Positions 11,384 through 21,011 of a DNA stretch of 64,000 nucleotides are shown here, one piece after another. This DNA comes from Protopterus annectens (Eukaryota; Chordata; Ceratodontiformes; Protopteridae). The position numbers and the translations under genes are program-made. Numbering within the stretch: position 1 is the stretch's first letter; every line of letters begins with the position of its first letter. The notes beneath the pieces were generated by a model. It searched no databases. It was not told the origin of the DNA and was given only the letters and a program-made list of their open reading frames with translations. Location of the stretch: assembly GCF_019279795.1 (NCBI RefSeq), contig NC_056750.1:829347519-829411518 (forward strand), written 5' to 3'.

Positions 11384-11752
11384 CTATGCCCCTGCAGTCA
11401 CTCTGTCTAAGGGAACATCAGTATCTACCAACAACTGTGACTCACCTTTAGGCTCACTTCTACAGGGTAGGGTCTGTCTGGGTCCCCCCAGGCTACCAGA
11501 CTCGCATGCTTGTCTCCAAGCCTGTCTGTGTGTAACTGCACGCACACAAGGTACTGCATTATCAAAATCATTCCCTATCAGGACATCTGCAGGGATATCC
11601 TCAAACACACCTACTTGCTTGCTTCCTTTTCCACCTTCCCAGTCAAGGTGAACCCTGGCCAAAGGCATTTGAAATGGGGTCCCTCCTAAAGCTCTGACTG
11701 GAGTAGACTGCCCAAGTAAGTATTGCTCCTCTTTAACCACTGCAGGTTTCAC
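11384..11752 (-). pseudogene. Ty3/gypsy protease-like segment (fossil)
   Basis: The motif ADVLIGNDF after a hydrophobic VGVFEDIP stretch matches the C-terminal part of retroelement aspartic proteases, which cleave the gag-pol polyprotein. It lies between the gag-like and integrase regions, as expected for Ty3/gypsy order. It is a relic. Confidence 0.65.
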
Positions 11753-11815
11753 AATGTTTATCTCAGAGGCTGTGTCTCTTTTAGCAGTGGTCTGTTTTTC
11801 ATCCAGTAAGATAGG

Positions 11816-13045
11816 CTATAACCTCTTGTAATAGTTTGGTACCGCTGCTGTGTCCAGAAAACATACCACTGGCATACTGTTATTCTCACTTGCTGACTCT
11901 CCCTCCTTTTGTTCCCTACCTTGCCTCCATGGACTTCCATATGATACATGGCCCCACCAGTTACATTTAAAACATTTAACCTTTGAACTTGCCCATGTAC
12001 CTGTTACTGGTGGACTCTTTTGGGGTGGTTTAAGTTTCCCACCATCAGTTTCCTTATATCCATGTGCAGCACTGCATATCCACTTCCTGTGCAATGATGT
12101 TCCGCTTGCTAAACAGAGATCTTCCTTTTTCCCTATGTCATCTGCAGAGTTACATTCTCAGTCTGCCAACCAGATTCTCATGTCTTCAGGTGAAGTGCTA
12201 AGGGTTTGTGCCCTCACCAAATGGTCTGCCAGCCTTGCAAAAGTTGTGACCTGATACCCACACACCCACCTATGAAAATAAGTGCTTAACTCAGCAATAT
12301 AATCACACACAATTTCATGTGCCTTGCATCTATTCTCATGAAACTTTTTTTCTGTAAACTTCAGGTGTTAACTTAAAACATTCAAGTAAACAATATTTGA
12401 ATTTATCATAATTTAAACAATCAATATCAGACAATTGAGAAACAGCAGTTACAGCTTTACTATGGAGTAAGGGGGTCAGAATCCCTACCCAGATCCTTTG
12501 GTCAAAATTATACTGTTTACATACCCTTTCAAATATATGAATAAAACTATCAAACTTAGCACCCTCTGTAAATTGTGGAAGAAATTTACTGACCCTTATT
12601 CATTCTGGGGTTCAGATATTCCCTTCCCATTACCTCCATGACCCTGGTGAAGAGTCATCATCTCTCTATCTCTCTCATGTTGACACTGCTTCTCATTTTC
12701 CTCAGCCTCCAAATGCAGCAGTCCCTCATTTTATTCGGCCTCCAAATGCCACAGTCTCTCTGCTGGTTCTAATTCCATACATTTGGCCTCCAGTTCAAGT
12801 CTCTTTACCTCCAGATGGATTTATAAGTCCTTTGAGGAAAAGCTAAACTGTCATGTTTCTGAGGGCTGCAAATCCACATCACCAGACTGGTTATCCTCTT
12901 GGTTGCTGGTCTGAGCTACAACTAAGGCTGACATTATTTTCTCTTTAATCAGGTTGGCATACACTAGTCCTTTGGCTTTGCACACCTTGGCCAACTAGTT
13001 CTTTTTCACCTTGCAATAATTCTGTGCTGACATCTTTGCCTGGTG
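11816..13045 (-). pseudogene. Ty3/gypsy gag-like region (fossil)
   Basis: A zinc-knuckle-like KCFKCNWWGHVSYG segment lies near 11950-12000. Further upstream on the minus strand, towards 13030, is a Glu/Leu-rich helical stretch with EVKRLELEAK-type repeats, usual for the N-terminal half of this gag class. The position directly inside the 5' LTR supports the call. It is broken. Confidence 0.7.
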
Positions 13046-13204
13046 TCCATGACTAAACTAAACTAACAAAGACATAAATGAATAAAACTGTTGTGATATG
13101 AAACTCTGAATGTCTACCTTATGGCTGCTGAGGGAATGTACACCTTTAGTGACAAATGCTTACAGGCTACAGAAGTTCAATATCCACACCACTGCTTACA
13201 AATA

Positions 13205-13503
13205 TGTGGCATCCCCACTCTGGGCCAGTAATCAAGGAGTTTGAATCCTCACCTCTGACACTGGAGAGGGATGTTCACTTGGAATATAAATAAACACACT
13301 CAGTATTTCCAGATGCATACCTCTCTGCATCAAGCACAGTTTCCCTTAAAAGCACACAGGGAACACAATCATCCCAGGGTCTGGATTTTTCTATATTTGT
13401 CTCTCCCCTGGTCCGCAGTAAGGCTCCCCACTGGTACTGTGAAACCAGTGCTTTATGTCATCTCTCAAGTAGCTGACACACACACTCTTTGAGATTTAAT
13501 TTG

Positions 13504-13568
<65 letters not shown>

Positions 13569-14688
13569 GGAAAAAGCTGGAACAGATTTACCAGCTATGC
13601 CACCTTCTGTACAGGTTATAAGGTAGTTTCACTGTCACCAGTCAGTTACTATAAGCCTCTTAAAAGGATATCCAATTATACTGAGTGAAGTTAATATTAA
13701 TACAAATGATAGTGTTCACCAAACAGCAAGGCTTTCAGGAGTGGCCAGAGTTTTCACCAAATAAATATATGCAAATACTCTGAATACTTAAATATTTTTC
13801 TAAAAGGATCAGCCACAATGAGAAGTTTAAATATATTTAATAATAAATAATAAAATAACATGAGAATACTAAATATCTATTTACAGTAAACACCAGAGTT
13901 TCACTTGCAAGAAATATTTAAAATAACACAAATGAAAAGTTTCACACAGTTACAGAAAAACAGTATTTCACTAGTCTCAATATCTGTTCCTGATTGACTT
14001 ACTGTTCCTAATTACTGAACAGAGCAAGGCAAGATGGGTGAGTGGTCCTTGTTGTCAGATACAAGACAGAATACAGAATGCTCCTGAGACTTCTGTCTCC
14101 TCTAATATTAAAACATTATTTCTGTAAAGAATGACATTGCATACATCTGGTCATCTGACTCTGTATTCCGCTCTACCCCCATCACTAGAAGCTGCCATGG
14201 TTTAGCACCTATGTGCTACAATACACACAAGACCCTTAGCTAAGTTTTATTGAAGCATCTGGAAGCCATAAAACATTAAAACCATTCCTACAGAAGCTAC
14301 AACCTATTCTCTAGCACAGACATTGCATCTCTGGCTCCATCTATAACTGTGGGGTAACATCTTTATGGCTTAACCCAGAAAATAATTTAATTTCAAGACT
14401 ATTTTTTTTCAGAAGCAGGTGGATTAACCTTTTCTCTGCCAGTATATGCTGTTACAATGTATACATTTAAACAGGTATAATAATGCATGTACATGTCTGT
14501 CCAGCAGGAAACACTGTTGATACATTTTAACACAAACAACTTTAAAATTATATTTTAAACACACACATCTGCTTGATACACAAATGATATATAATTCTTT
14601 ACAAAATTCCAACTAGCTATGGTGGCATATGGTACACATCCACTGCCCTACTTCCCTGGCATGACTGGCAGTACCTTGTATCATCACA
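13205..14688 (-). repeat. 5' LTR of the Ty3/gypsy element
   Basis: About 1.48 kb. On the plus strand it begins TGTGGCATCC and ends ATCATCACA, so the ends are short inverted repeats (TGTG / CACA). It matches the solo LTR at 62164-63917 over its whole length, including an embedded CA microsatellite, an AAATATATTTAATAATAAAT block and the GCTAGCTGGGCTGGCAG-like terminal block. Confidence 0.8.
13505..13566 (+). repeat. (AC)n microsatellite inside the LTR
   Basis: About 31 AC units preceded by TTTGAGATTTAATTTGTAT. The same position in the solo LTR at 62.5 kb carries a much longer CA tract. Confidence 0.96.
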
Positions 14689-14834
14689 CCCATATTTTAG
14701 TAGAGTCTGTGTGAGGGGAGCACTGAGATTCTGATGTTATAGGCAGAAGGTGTATGATATCAACATTTTAATGCCCAACCTTTTATTATTTGTACTTCTT
14801 GCAGTTGTTTGATTACCTGTATGAGATTCATAGC

Positions 14835-14893
<59 letters not shown>
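14835..14893. repeat. (GATA)n microsatellite
   Basis: About 14 near-perfect GATA units. Confidence 0.97.
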
Positions 14894-16107
14894 ATAGATA
14901 TGTAAGTCTGTGTGTGATTGCAAATTTGGATAGTTGAGAAATGCATATCTTGGTACCCAAATGCCAGTGGCAGATTAGCAGCTGCAGGAGCCATGTTGAC
15001 ATTGAGTGGCAGTATCTTCCTGTTCATGCAGCTTGTAACTGCACTATAAATTAGTTTCTGATTATATTGTTTTGTTGTCTCTAGACTGCTTTAGCACAGT
15101 TATGTCTTCTGCTCATTTGCCTGTACACTGTACACCAATGACTATTTTGCACACAGCACTATACTACTTCTGGGAGGGTCAGAAACATGGCATTTTACTG
15201 GGTATCAGTTGTCAAGCATTGTAATATAAGCAATTACTTAAAACATTTGATGACGTTTTTGGATTATCTCTGTGATGGCTAGTGTAGCTGGAGTTTAAAT
15301 CTACCAGTGACAGCCAAATGTATAATGAAAAAGGGGCTACTGCCACAGGAATGTGATTATCAGTGACACTGTCACCCAGATATAAAGAAAAGCTTCAATC
15401 TGGTGGAATAGTCTGTTGAGTCAATCCACTTGTGCCCAGCAGACTAAAGTGCACAAAATAATGTGTATACAAGTTTAATTCAATAAACAATACACAAAAT
15501 ACAATCTGACCCAAACAGCATAAAAGGAATATGCACTGTTGTCATGGGTAGGAAGTATCCACATCAACTACTAGTTTGAGCCGGCATACAGGCCAGCTTC
15601 AGAGCTGAGCCTTTGACCTCGTACCTCAGGCCCCTTTCTCATCACTCTTTCTATGAACCACACTGTATTCTAGTGTTGCTTACTTATGGCAACTGCATTT
15701 CACAAGTTTTTAGTTTTACATAAACACACACACACACACACACACAAAAATTTCCAATGAAGACTGCCAGAATTCTTCAGTCTGCCAGAGCTGTCTTCTT
15801 GGCAATATGTTACTGCCAGCACTCTAGAATGGCCAGAAACATCCAGTTACCTGCTGCCTTAATTAAGCCAAATATGACATCATACACATTAATATTCATC
15901 TGGTAGCAGACTCAAATGATATAGGCTAAGTAAAGATGGGGAGCTACAGCTTACTAACTAGTGGTAAATGATAACCCTCCTCTCAGATAGCAAAAATCAG
16001 TGACATGTATATAGTTAATTACTAGCCATAACAGCTTAAAAGTGAATAAAGGTGACCTAAACAATAAGGCAATGGCACAGCTACAGGTTAACTTTGCAAC
16101 AGACTAT
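14894..16107. other. No recognised gene; short (AC)n at 15723-15746
   Basis: Non-coding DNA. Apart from a 12-unit AC tract I see no family signal. The stretch 15400-15700 has an LTR-like look (AATAAA-like block, mixed composition), but I found no partner repeat. Confidence 0.5.
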
Positions 16108-16330
16108 GCAGTAGTGTAGTGGTTAGTGTTGTTACCTCACAGCAAGAGGCTCTCTGGTTCAATTCTTGGTCGGGGTGTCTTTTGTGTGGAGTCTGCATGT
16201 CTTCCCTGTGTTCATGTGGGTTTCCTCTGTGTGCTCCAGTTTCCTCCCACATTGCAAAGACATGAGTCTGGAGCATTTCTCCCTGGGTCTCCACTGATAA
16301 TAGGCTCTGTCCTGGTCAAACTTTTCTGGT
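16108..16330 (+). mobile_element. tRNA-derived SINE of a widespread vertebrate type
   Basis: GTGGTTAGTGTTGTTACCTC gives an A-box-like segment and CTGGTTCAATTCTTGG a B-box-like segment. The following GTGTGGAGTCTGCATG, GTGGGTTTCCTC and TTTCCTCCCACATTGCAAAG blocks are the conserved body of a tRNA-derived SINE-like repeat common in fishes and other lower vertebrates. A second copy lies at 36303-36575 on the opposite strand. Confidence 0.75.
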
Positions 16331-17430
16331 AAACAAATGTTTTTACATGGAAGAATAAACTAACATTAAATGACACTGGATAGTGTAAGTGCAGAAAAGT
16401 ATAGTCAACAGCTTAACAAGACATCTTAGCTATTTCTTAATAAGAAACACTGGCCCTTACTAATCCTTTCCAATAATGTGTCACTAACTTCTTCCAAGCA
16501 AAGACAAGTAAAAGAAAAAGCAAAGACCAAGCTCAATTTTTTATACATTTAAATTCCTTAGTTGTGCTCTATGTCCTCATAATGTTAATTTCTTTAGAAA
16601 AAGTATTACATCTAATTTCCTTTTGTTGGTTTGCTTTTTCACAATAAAAGTAACTAAACCAGCTCTGCCATCCTTATAATACCAGGGCTTAATTATATCA
16701 GTCAACAAACAATGGGGAACACCAGTAAACAGGATGTCAACATACAATGTCTTTTTTTCACATTTCTAGTCAGCTCCTTCTTTGTAGTGGGCTGTGATTT
16801 CATTTTATGACATGTTAGCACAGGACACACTTATGCTTAGAAGCATGTTATGCCCTTACATGACCTTCTGTATTCAAAGAGCACACCTACCCATGCTATG
16901 AGAAATATGCATTTTGCACTCTAAATCTATTACTAGTAGAAAATAAGACGAATAAAAGAAAAGTATATGTAACATTTTAAATCAGCATTCTTTAGTCTGA
17001 CATCATCTTTAGCTTCACAATTCTTCTCCATAAGTACCTCAGACAAGTATTATGGAGGTATCCCTCAAGAAAGGTAGCTTGAGCCAGGGGTACAGACCTT
17101 TTATAGAGAGACCCTGCATTACCATTAGCAGCACTTCTTGGTTGTTGGATAGTCATGTTATAGGACTGTACAGCTAAACACCATCTAAAAGACTATATTC
17201 TGTCAACTTGTTCTATGTAGCCATTTTAAAGGCTTGTGGACTGTAACTACTGTTAAACTTTTGCCTTGAAAGTTAGGTTGAAATTTTTTAAGTCCCATTC
17301 TTCTCCTAGAAATGTTTTTTCTATAGCTGCATATAATTCCTTCCTGGATTGAAATCTGTGGTTTAAATACACAATGACATGTACTAACAGAGTATGCTCT
17401 GAGACATTCCATGTCCATAAATGTTCATCT
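16331..17430. other. No recognised gene or repeat
   Basis: AT-rich non-coding DNA without recognisable motifs. Confidence 0.55.
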
Positions 17431-17519
17431 ATTTAATTGTTTCATAGAATACTGTGATCTCTCTCTTGTCTCTGCAGTTAGTGGGGGCTATTGTGTTTCA
17501 CTTCATTGATATTCAGTGT
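17431..17519. repeat. Partial repeat related to the PLE-flanking sequence
   Basis: TTTAATTGTTTCATAGAATA followed by CTGTG and TCTCTGCAGTTAG is repeated at 22416-22462, immediately to the right of the second 255-bp direct repeat, so the target locus itself carried a short local repeat before the PLE inserted. Confidence 0.7.
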
Positions 17520-17774
17520 TAAACTCTTAGCCTAGAGGGTTTCTCTGTATTTATAAGTGAGTCACATATCTTTGAATTTATTACTGCTCAATACCCGAGT
17601 TATTTGGCTTCTGCTACATATCTACATCAACTACATTAGTAGCTGAGTTAAGTGCAGACTTGTAATGTTAAAGATTGTACTGCATTTCATTTTTCTGTTT
17701 AATTGTTTAATTGAATATTGTGTCTGTGTCTCTCTGTAGTTACTTATTTTTCTGTTTAATTGTTTCATAGAATA
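17520..17774. repeat. 255-bp direct repeat, left copy, flanking the PLE
   Basis: Identical in length to 22178-22432 with no indel and about three substitutions. It ends exactly where the PLE 3' end begins (TTTCATAGAATA, then GGTGATAACG). It carries no part of the PLE coding region. The simplest reading is a very long target-site duplication. Confidence 0.9.
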
Positions 17775-17891
17775 GGTGATAACGACCAAAAAAAGGCAAA
17801 CTGGTGGAAAACAGGAACAGAACCACAAAACCTTGCACCAGCAAAACAAGTAACACAGTTAGGAACTGCTAATAGTAACCAGACTGTAAAA

Positions 17892-17957
17892 TTCCTTAAC
17901 GCGAATTTATTATGCAGCGTTTTCGCCTAGCTTAATAGCTTGGCTTCCTCAGAGGAA
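17892..17957 (-). ncRNA. Hammerhead-ribozyme-like fold in the PLE 3' UTR
   Basis: Read on the minus strand: stem I 5' strand UUCCU (17957-17953), core CUGAGGA (17952-17946, fits CUGANGA), one extra A, stem II (GCC/GGC and AGCU/AGCU with an A-A mismatch, loop AUUA), core GAAA (17924-17921), stem III ACGC (17920-17917) with GCGU (17902-17899), then UA as the expected UH cleavage site, and AGGAA (17896-17892) closing stem I. All three stems and both conserved boxes are present. Hammerhead motifs are known from PLEs. The unpaired A at the base of stem II departs from the canonical form and may weaken activity. Confidence 0.62.
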
Positions 17958-18454
17958 AATGAGAATCAAATTTCAAAGTCGAACATAAATACAAAGTCAA
18001 AAGGAAGTGATGTCATTAAGTTGCCTTTTAAAGGCACTTACATATAAGTAAGTAAATATACATATTTTTAATTAATTGCAACTATTAAAAATATAAACAT
18101 AAAAGTTTGCAAGTCATTACAAGTACAAAAACACAGTTATAAAAACCATATAACCCTATATGGAGAAACTTTAAAAACATATTAATAAAGTGTACTTATA
18201 TAATACCTATATAAGTGTATAAATATATACACCAAGAAGTATTACCCTAGGGTACCATCAAATCACAAAAAACTACAATAGACTAAAAACTCAAAACCGG
18301 TGCTATTCCTAAAAATTGTACCGGAGAAAATAGCCAGCCTAAAGGGAGAAGGCCATATTTAGGAGTAACATCCAAATAATGGACAAAAAATGTAAGACAC
18401 TAAAAACCTGTGTAGTGCAAAAAACTGGACATAAAAGTCACCCTAGTAAAACTA

Positions 18455-18646
18455 ATCAAAGGAATCAGCGTAAATAACTTCTTAATTTTAAAACTGGCAA
18501 GATGTTACAGTTGTCATTTAATCCAGGAAAATGAAAGGCGTCTGTCCTGAATCAAAGGAATCAGCGTAAATAACTTCTTAATTTTAAAATTGGCAAGATG
18601 TTACAGTTGTCATTTAATCCAGGAAAATGAAAGGCGTCTGTCCTGA
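18455..18646 (-). repeat. 96-bp tandem duplication across the PLE ORF2 stop
   Basis: ATCAAAGGAATCAGCG begins at 18455 and again at 18551, and both 96-bp units match almost perfectly. The unit covers the last 27 or so codons of ORF2 and the stop codon, so a second copy of the C-terminal coding end lies in the 3' UTR in the same frame after the stop. Confidence 0.95.
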
Positions 18647-21011
18647 ATTGCCACTCTAATTCCTTTAATTCCAACAGTAATGAGGTGGGACCTCCTCTGA
18701 TCGATAAATTAATTTGGTCAATCGCCATAAATGAGAAACTATGCCCATGATAGTCTATTATATGTTTAGCTAGGGCATTGTTGTCATTTTTGTTATTCAT
18801 GGCGTACATATGCTCATACATACGGTCACGCAATCTGCGGTCCGTCTTTCCAATATAGAAAGACGGACAGCAGTTGCAAAAGGCCACATATACTACTGAT
18901 TTGCTTTCACAATTGAGGGGCAGTCTAATGGTGTACTTCTTACCCCTCACTGTGAATGTCTGACCAGACCTGGTTATGTAACATCTGTTGCAAAAACCAC
19001 ATGGGTACATACCCAACCTTTTGTTGAAATGTTTATCAAAAGTATTCGTCTGTAATAACTCTTTTAAGTTCCTATTTCTCTTAAAAACAACTTTAGGGAA
19101 ATCACCAAATTTCTTCACTAAGTTAGGGTTACTTAGGATAAAATCCCAATTCTTCTGAATAATTGAAACAATTTCACTGGAGTCAAAGCTAAATGTGGTA
19201 ACATAACAAAGTGCCGGGTCAAAACTTATTGTTTCATTAAAACCCACGTGTTCGGTCACTAAACTACTATCATGGGTAGATGAAGGTACTACATCAATTT
19301 GTAAATCGATGTCTAAACCAACATTCGATAAAATTGCTTTGAAATAACCATTAACCCTTTTTGAGGTTACTTCATTTAAAATCTCATTAACAAACTTTGA
19401 TGGATATTTTCGCTTCAAAAACATATCTGTTAGTAAGTTACATTCTTCATAAAAATACTCCAACGTACTGCACATTCTCGCTGCTCTAACAAATTGACCT
19501 TTGACAATAGCTTTCTTCTGTCTAACGGGATGATGGCTAGAGAAATGTAAGAATGAGTTGCAGTACGTTGGTTTTCTGTGTATTTTTGAAATGAAAGAGC
19601 ATGTTTGCATATCCTTCACCAAATTCACATCAAGGTAATCTATACTTGATGTTGAAAAATTATGAGTAAATTTCAAAAATTCTGAAGTATTATTAATAGT
19701 TGACACAAAATTGTCGGCTATAATCTTGTCAGCTTCAAACAAGATAAAAATGTCGTCTAAATATCTCGTGTAATATTTAATTGGTTTTGTAAGGTCAGGT
19801 GAGGAAAAAACAAAATGTTTCTCCCAATAGCTCATGAAAAAATTAGCCACTGTTGCACCACAAGGAGAGCCCATGGCTACTCCTTGTTTTTGCAAATAAT
19901 ATTTCTTGTCAAACATAAAAAAATTCAAGGACAAAACTATGTCCAAAACTTCAGTGATGACATCAATCTCATTTTTTGAGGCCCCTATTTCTAAAAGTAG
20001 TAGGGCTAACCATTCAAGGGCTTCCTGGTGAGGAATTGAGGTGTACAAGTCAACCACATCAACAGTGAGGAAATTCACATCACTGCTAAAGGGTTGACTG
20101 TTAATAGCCTCCAAAAAGGACCAGGAGTCTTTACAAATCCCAGGTAAGTGTCCCATGTACTTAGACAATAATTTATCAACCAACTTAGCACATGAATAAG
20201 TCATGGAAGACCTTCCATCGATTAAGGCTCTCATTGGAGGGTTCATCAGGTCTTTATGTACCTTTGGTATGCCGAACATAACGGGTATTTTTGGTAGTGT
20301 CATGTCTATGAAATTATAAGTGTCCAAGTCTATTTTATTTTCGAGAAATAAATCCCGAAAATACCCCCTTATTCTTTTATAAGCTCCTTGTATTTCATTA
20401 AGGGATGCTTCGGCATATGCTGGTGACTCTAGTATGGAAAACATTTTTTCTTTATAAGTTTGATCCTCAAATATTACTAGGCCTCCCCCTTTGTCAGGTT
20501 TTAAAAGTCTAACTGGCATGTTGCAAAGATTTCGTAACATTTCAGTTTGAGCCTTAGTAGTGTTAAACTCATAATTTGAACGCTTCTTAAACCTGTTATT
20601 GAATAAGTGTCTCAAGTCCACCTCACAAGCCTGTTCAAATGACTGTAAGGCCGGATGAAGGGGTGGGTTGAAAACACTAGGACGTTTCAAAGAATGGGGC
20701 AAACTAGAACTATTAACCTCATTGTTGAAAAATAATTTCAAATTAAGCTTTCTAACGAAGCATTTCAGATTAATAAGTTCTTTGGATACATCACCAAATC
20801 TGCTAGGAACAAAAGTGTACCCATACGCTAACAGTTCAATCAGTTCATTCGGGAGTTGGAGGTCAGTAAAATTATATATTTTAAAGTCACCATTTAAGTT
20901 CAATAGAATGTCTGGACCTTTTAGAACAGGACAAGTGTTAAGAACAATGTCATCATTTTGGGCTCCAATTGTTGTCTCTCCAGTCAGGGTCAGTCCGGGA
21001 ATAGTGTTCAT
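18561..21011 (-). CDS. PLE ORF2: reverse transcriptase with GIY-YIG endonuclease
   Basis: An uninterrupted 816-residue protein starting at ATG. An N-terminal domain (1-165) leads to the PLE-specific LLKPDKGGG (169-177) and FGIPKVHK (246-253) blocks. RT motif A is TVDVVDLYTSIP, with the probable catalytic Asp at 318; motif B is QGVAMGSPCG (376-385); motif C is YLDD (417-420). A linker with HRKPTYCNSFLH follows (478-489). C-terminally a CGFCNRC zinc-binding cluster (671-677) precedes the nuclease: VVY at 706-708, YIG at 719-721, with candidate catalytic Arg 726/729 and Glu 733. The RT copies the element RNA, and the GIY-YIG nuclease nicks the target to prime it. Length and domain order match complete PLE proteins. 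The ATG overlaps the ORF1 stop as ATGA. Confidence 0.95.
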   Translation of the reverse strand: MNTIPGLTLTGETTIGAQNDDIVLNTCPVLKGPDILLNLNGDFKIYNFTDLQLPNELIELLAYGYTFVPSRFGDVSKELINLKCFVRKLNLKLFFNNEVNSSSLPHSLKRPSVFNPPLHPALQSFEQACEVDLRHLFNNRFKKRSNYEFNTTKAQTEMLRNLCNMPVRLLKPDKGGGLVIFEDQTYKEKMFSILESPAYAEASLNEIQGAYKRIRGYFRDLFLENKIDLDTYNFIDMTLPKIPVMFGIPKVHKDLMNPPMRALIDGRSSMTYSCAKLVDKLLSKYMGHLPGICKDSWSFLEAINSQPFSSDVNFLTVDVVDLYTSIPHQEALEWLALLLLEIGASKNEIDVITEVLDIVLSLNFFMFDKKYYLQKQGVAMGSPCGATVANFFMSYWEKHFVFSSPDLTKPIKYYTRYLDDIFILFEADKIIADNFVSTINNTSEFLKFTHNFSTSSIDYLDVNLVKDMQTCSFISKIHRKPTYCNSFLHFSSHHPVRQKKAIVKGQFVRAARMCSTLEYFYEECNLLTDMFLKRKYPSKFVNEILNEVTSKRVNGYFKAILSNVGLDIDLQIDVVPSSTHDSSLVTEHVGFNETISFDPALCYVTTFSFDSSEIVSIIQKNWDFILSNPNLVKKFGDFPKVVFKRNRNLKELLQTNTFDKHFNKRLGMYPCGFCNRCYITRSGQTFTVRGKKYTIRLPLNCESKSVVYVAFCNCCPSFYIGKTDRRLRDRMYEHMYAMNNKNDNNALAKHIIDYHGHSFSFMAIDQINLSIRGGPTSLLLELKELEWQFRTDAFHFPGLNDNCNILPILKLRSYLR

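Larger units (their letters stand above)
9950..14688 (-). mobile_element. Ty3/gypsy-type LTR retrotransposon, old and broken
   Basis: A fossil LTR element on the minus strand. In element order it holds a 5' LTR (14688-13205), a gag-like region with a zinc knuckle, a protease-like segment and an integrase. A 3' LTR was not recognised below 9950. The coding parts carry several breaks and are clearly non-functional. A related solo LTR lies at 62164-63917. The decay suggests an old insertion. Confidence 0.85.

Noticed and set aside
15400-15720. A second LTR
   Set aside because: The stretch has an LTR-like composition, but no matching partner or TG/CA boundaries were found.
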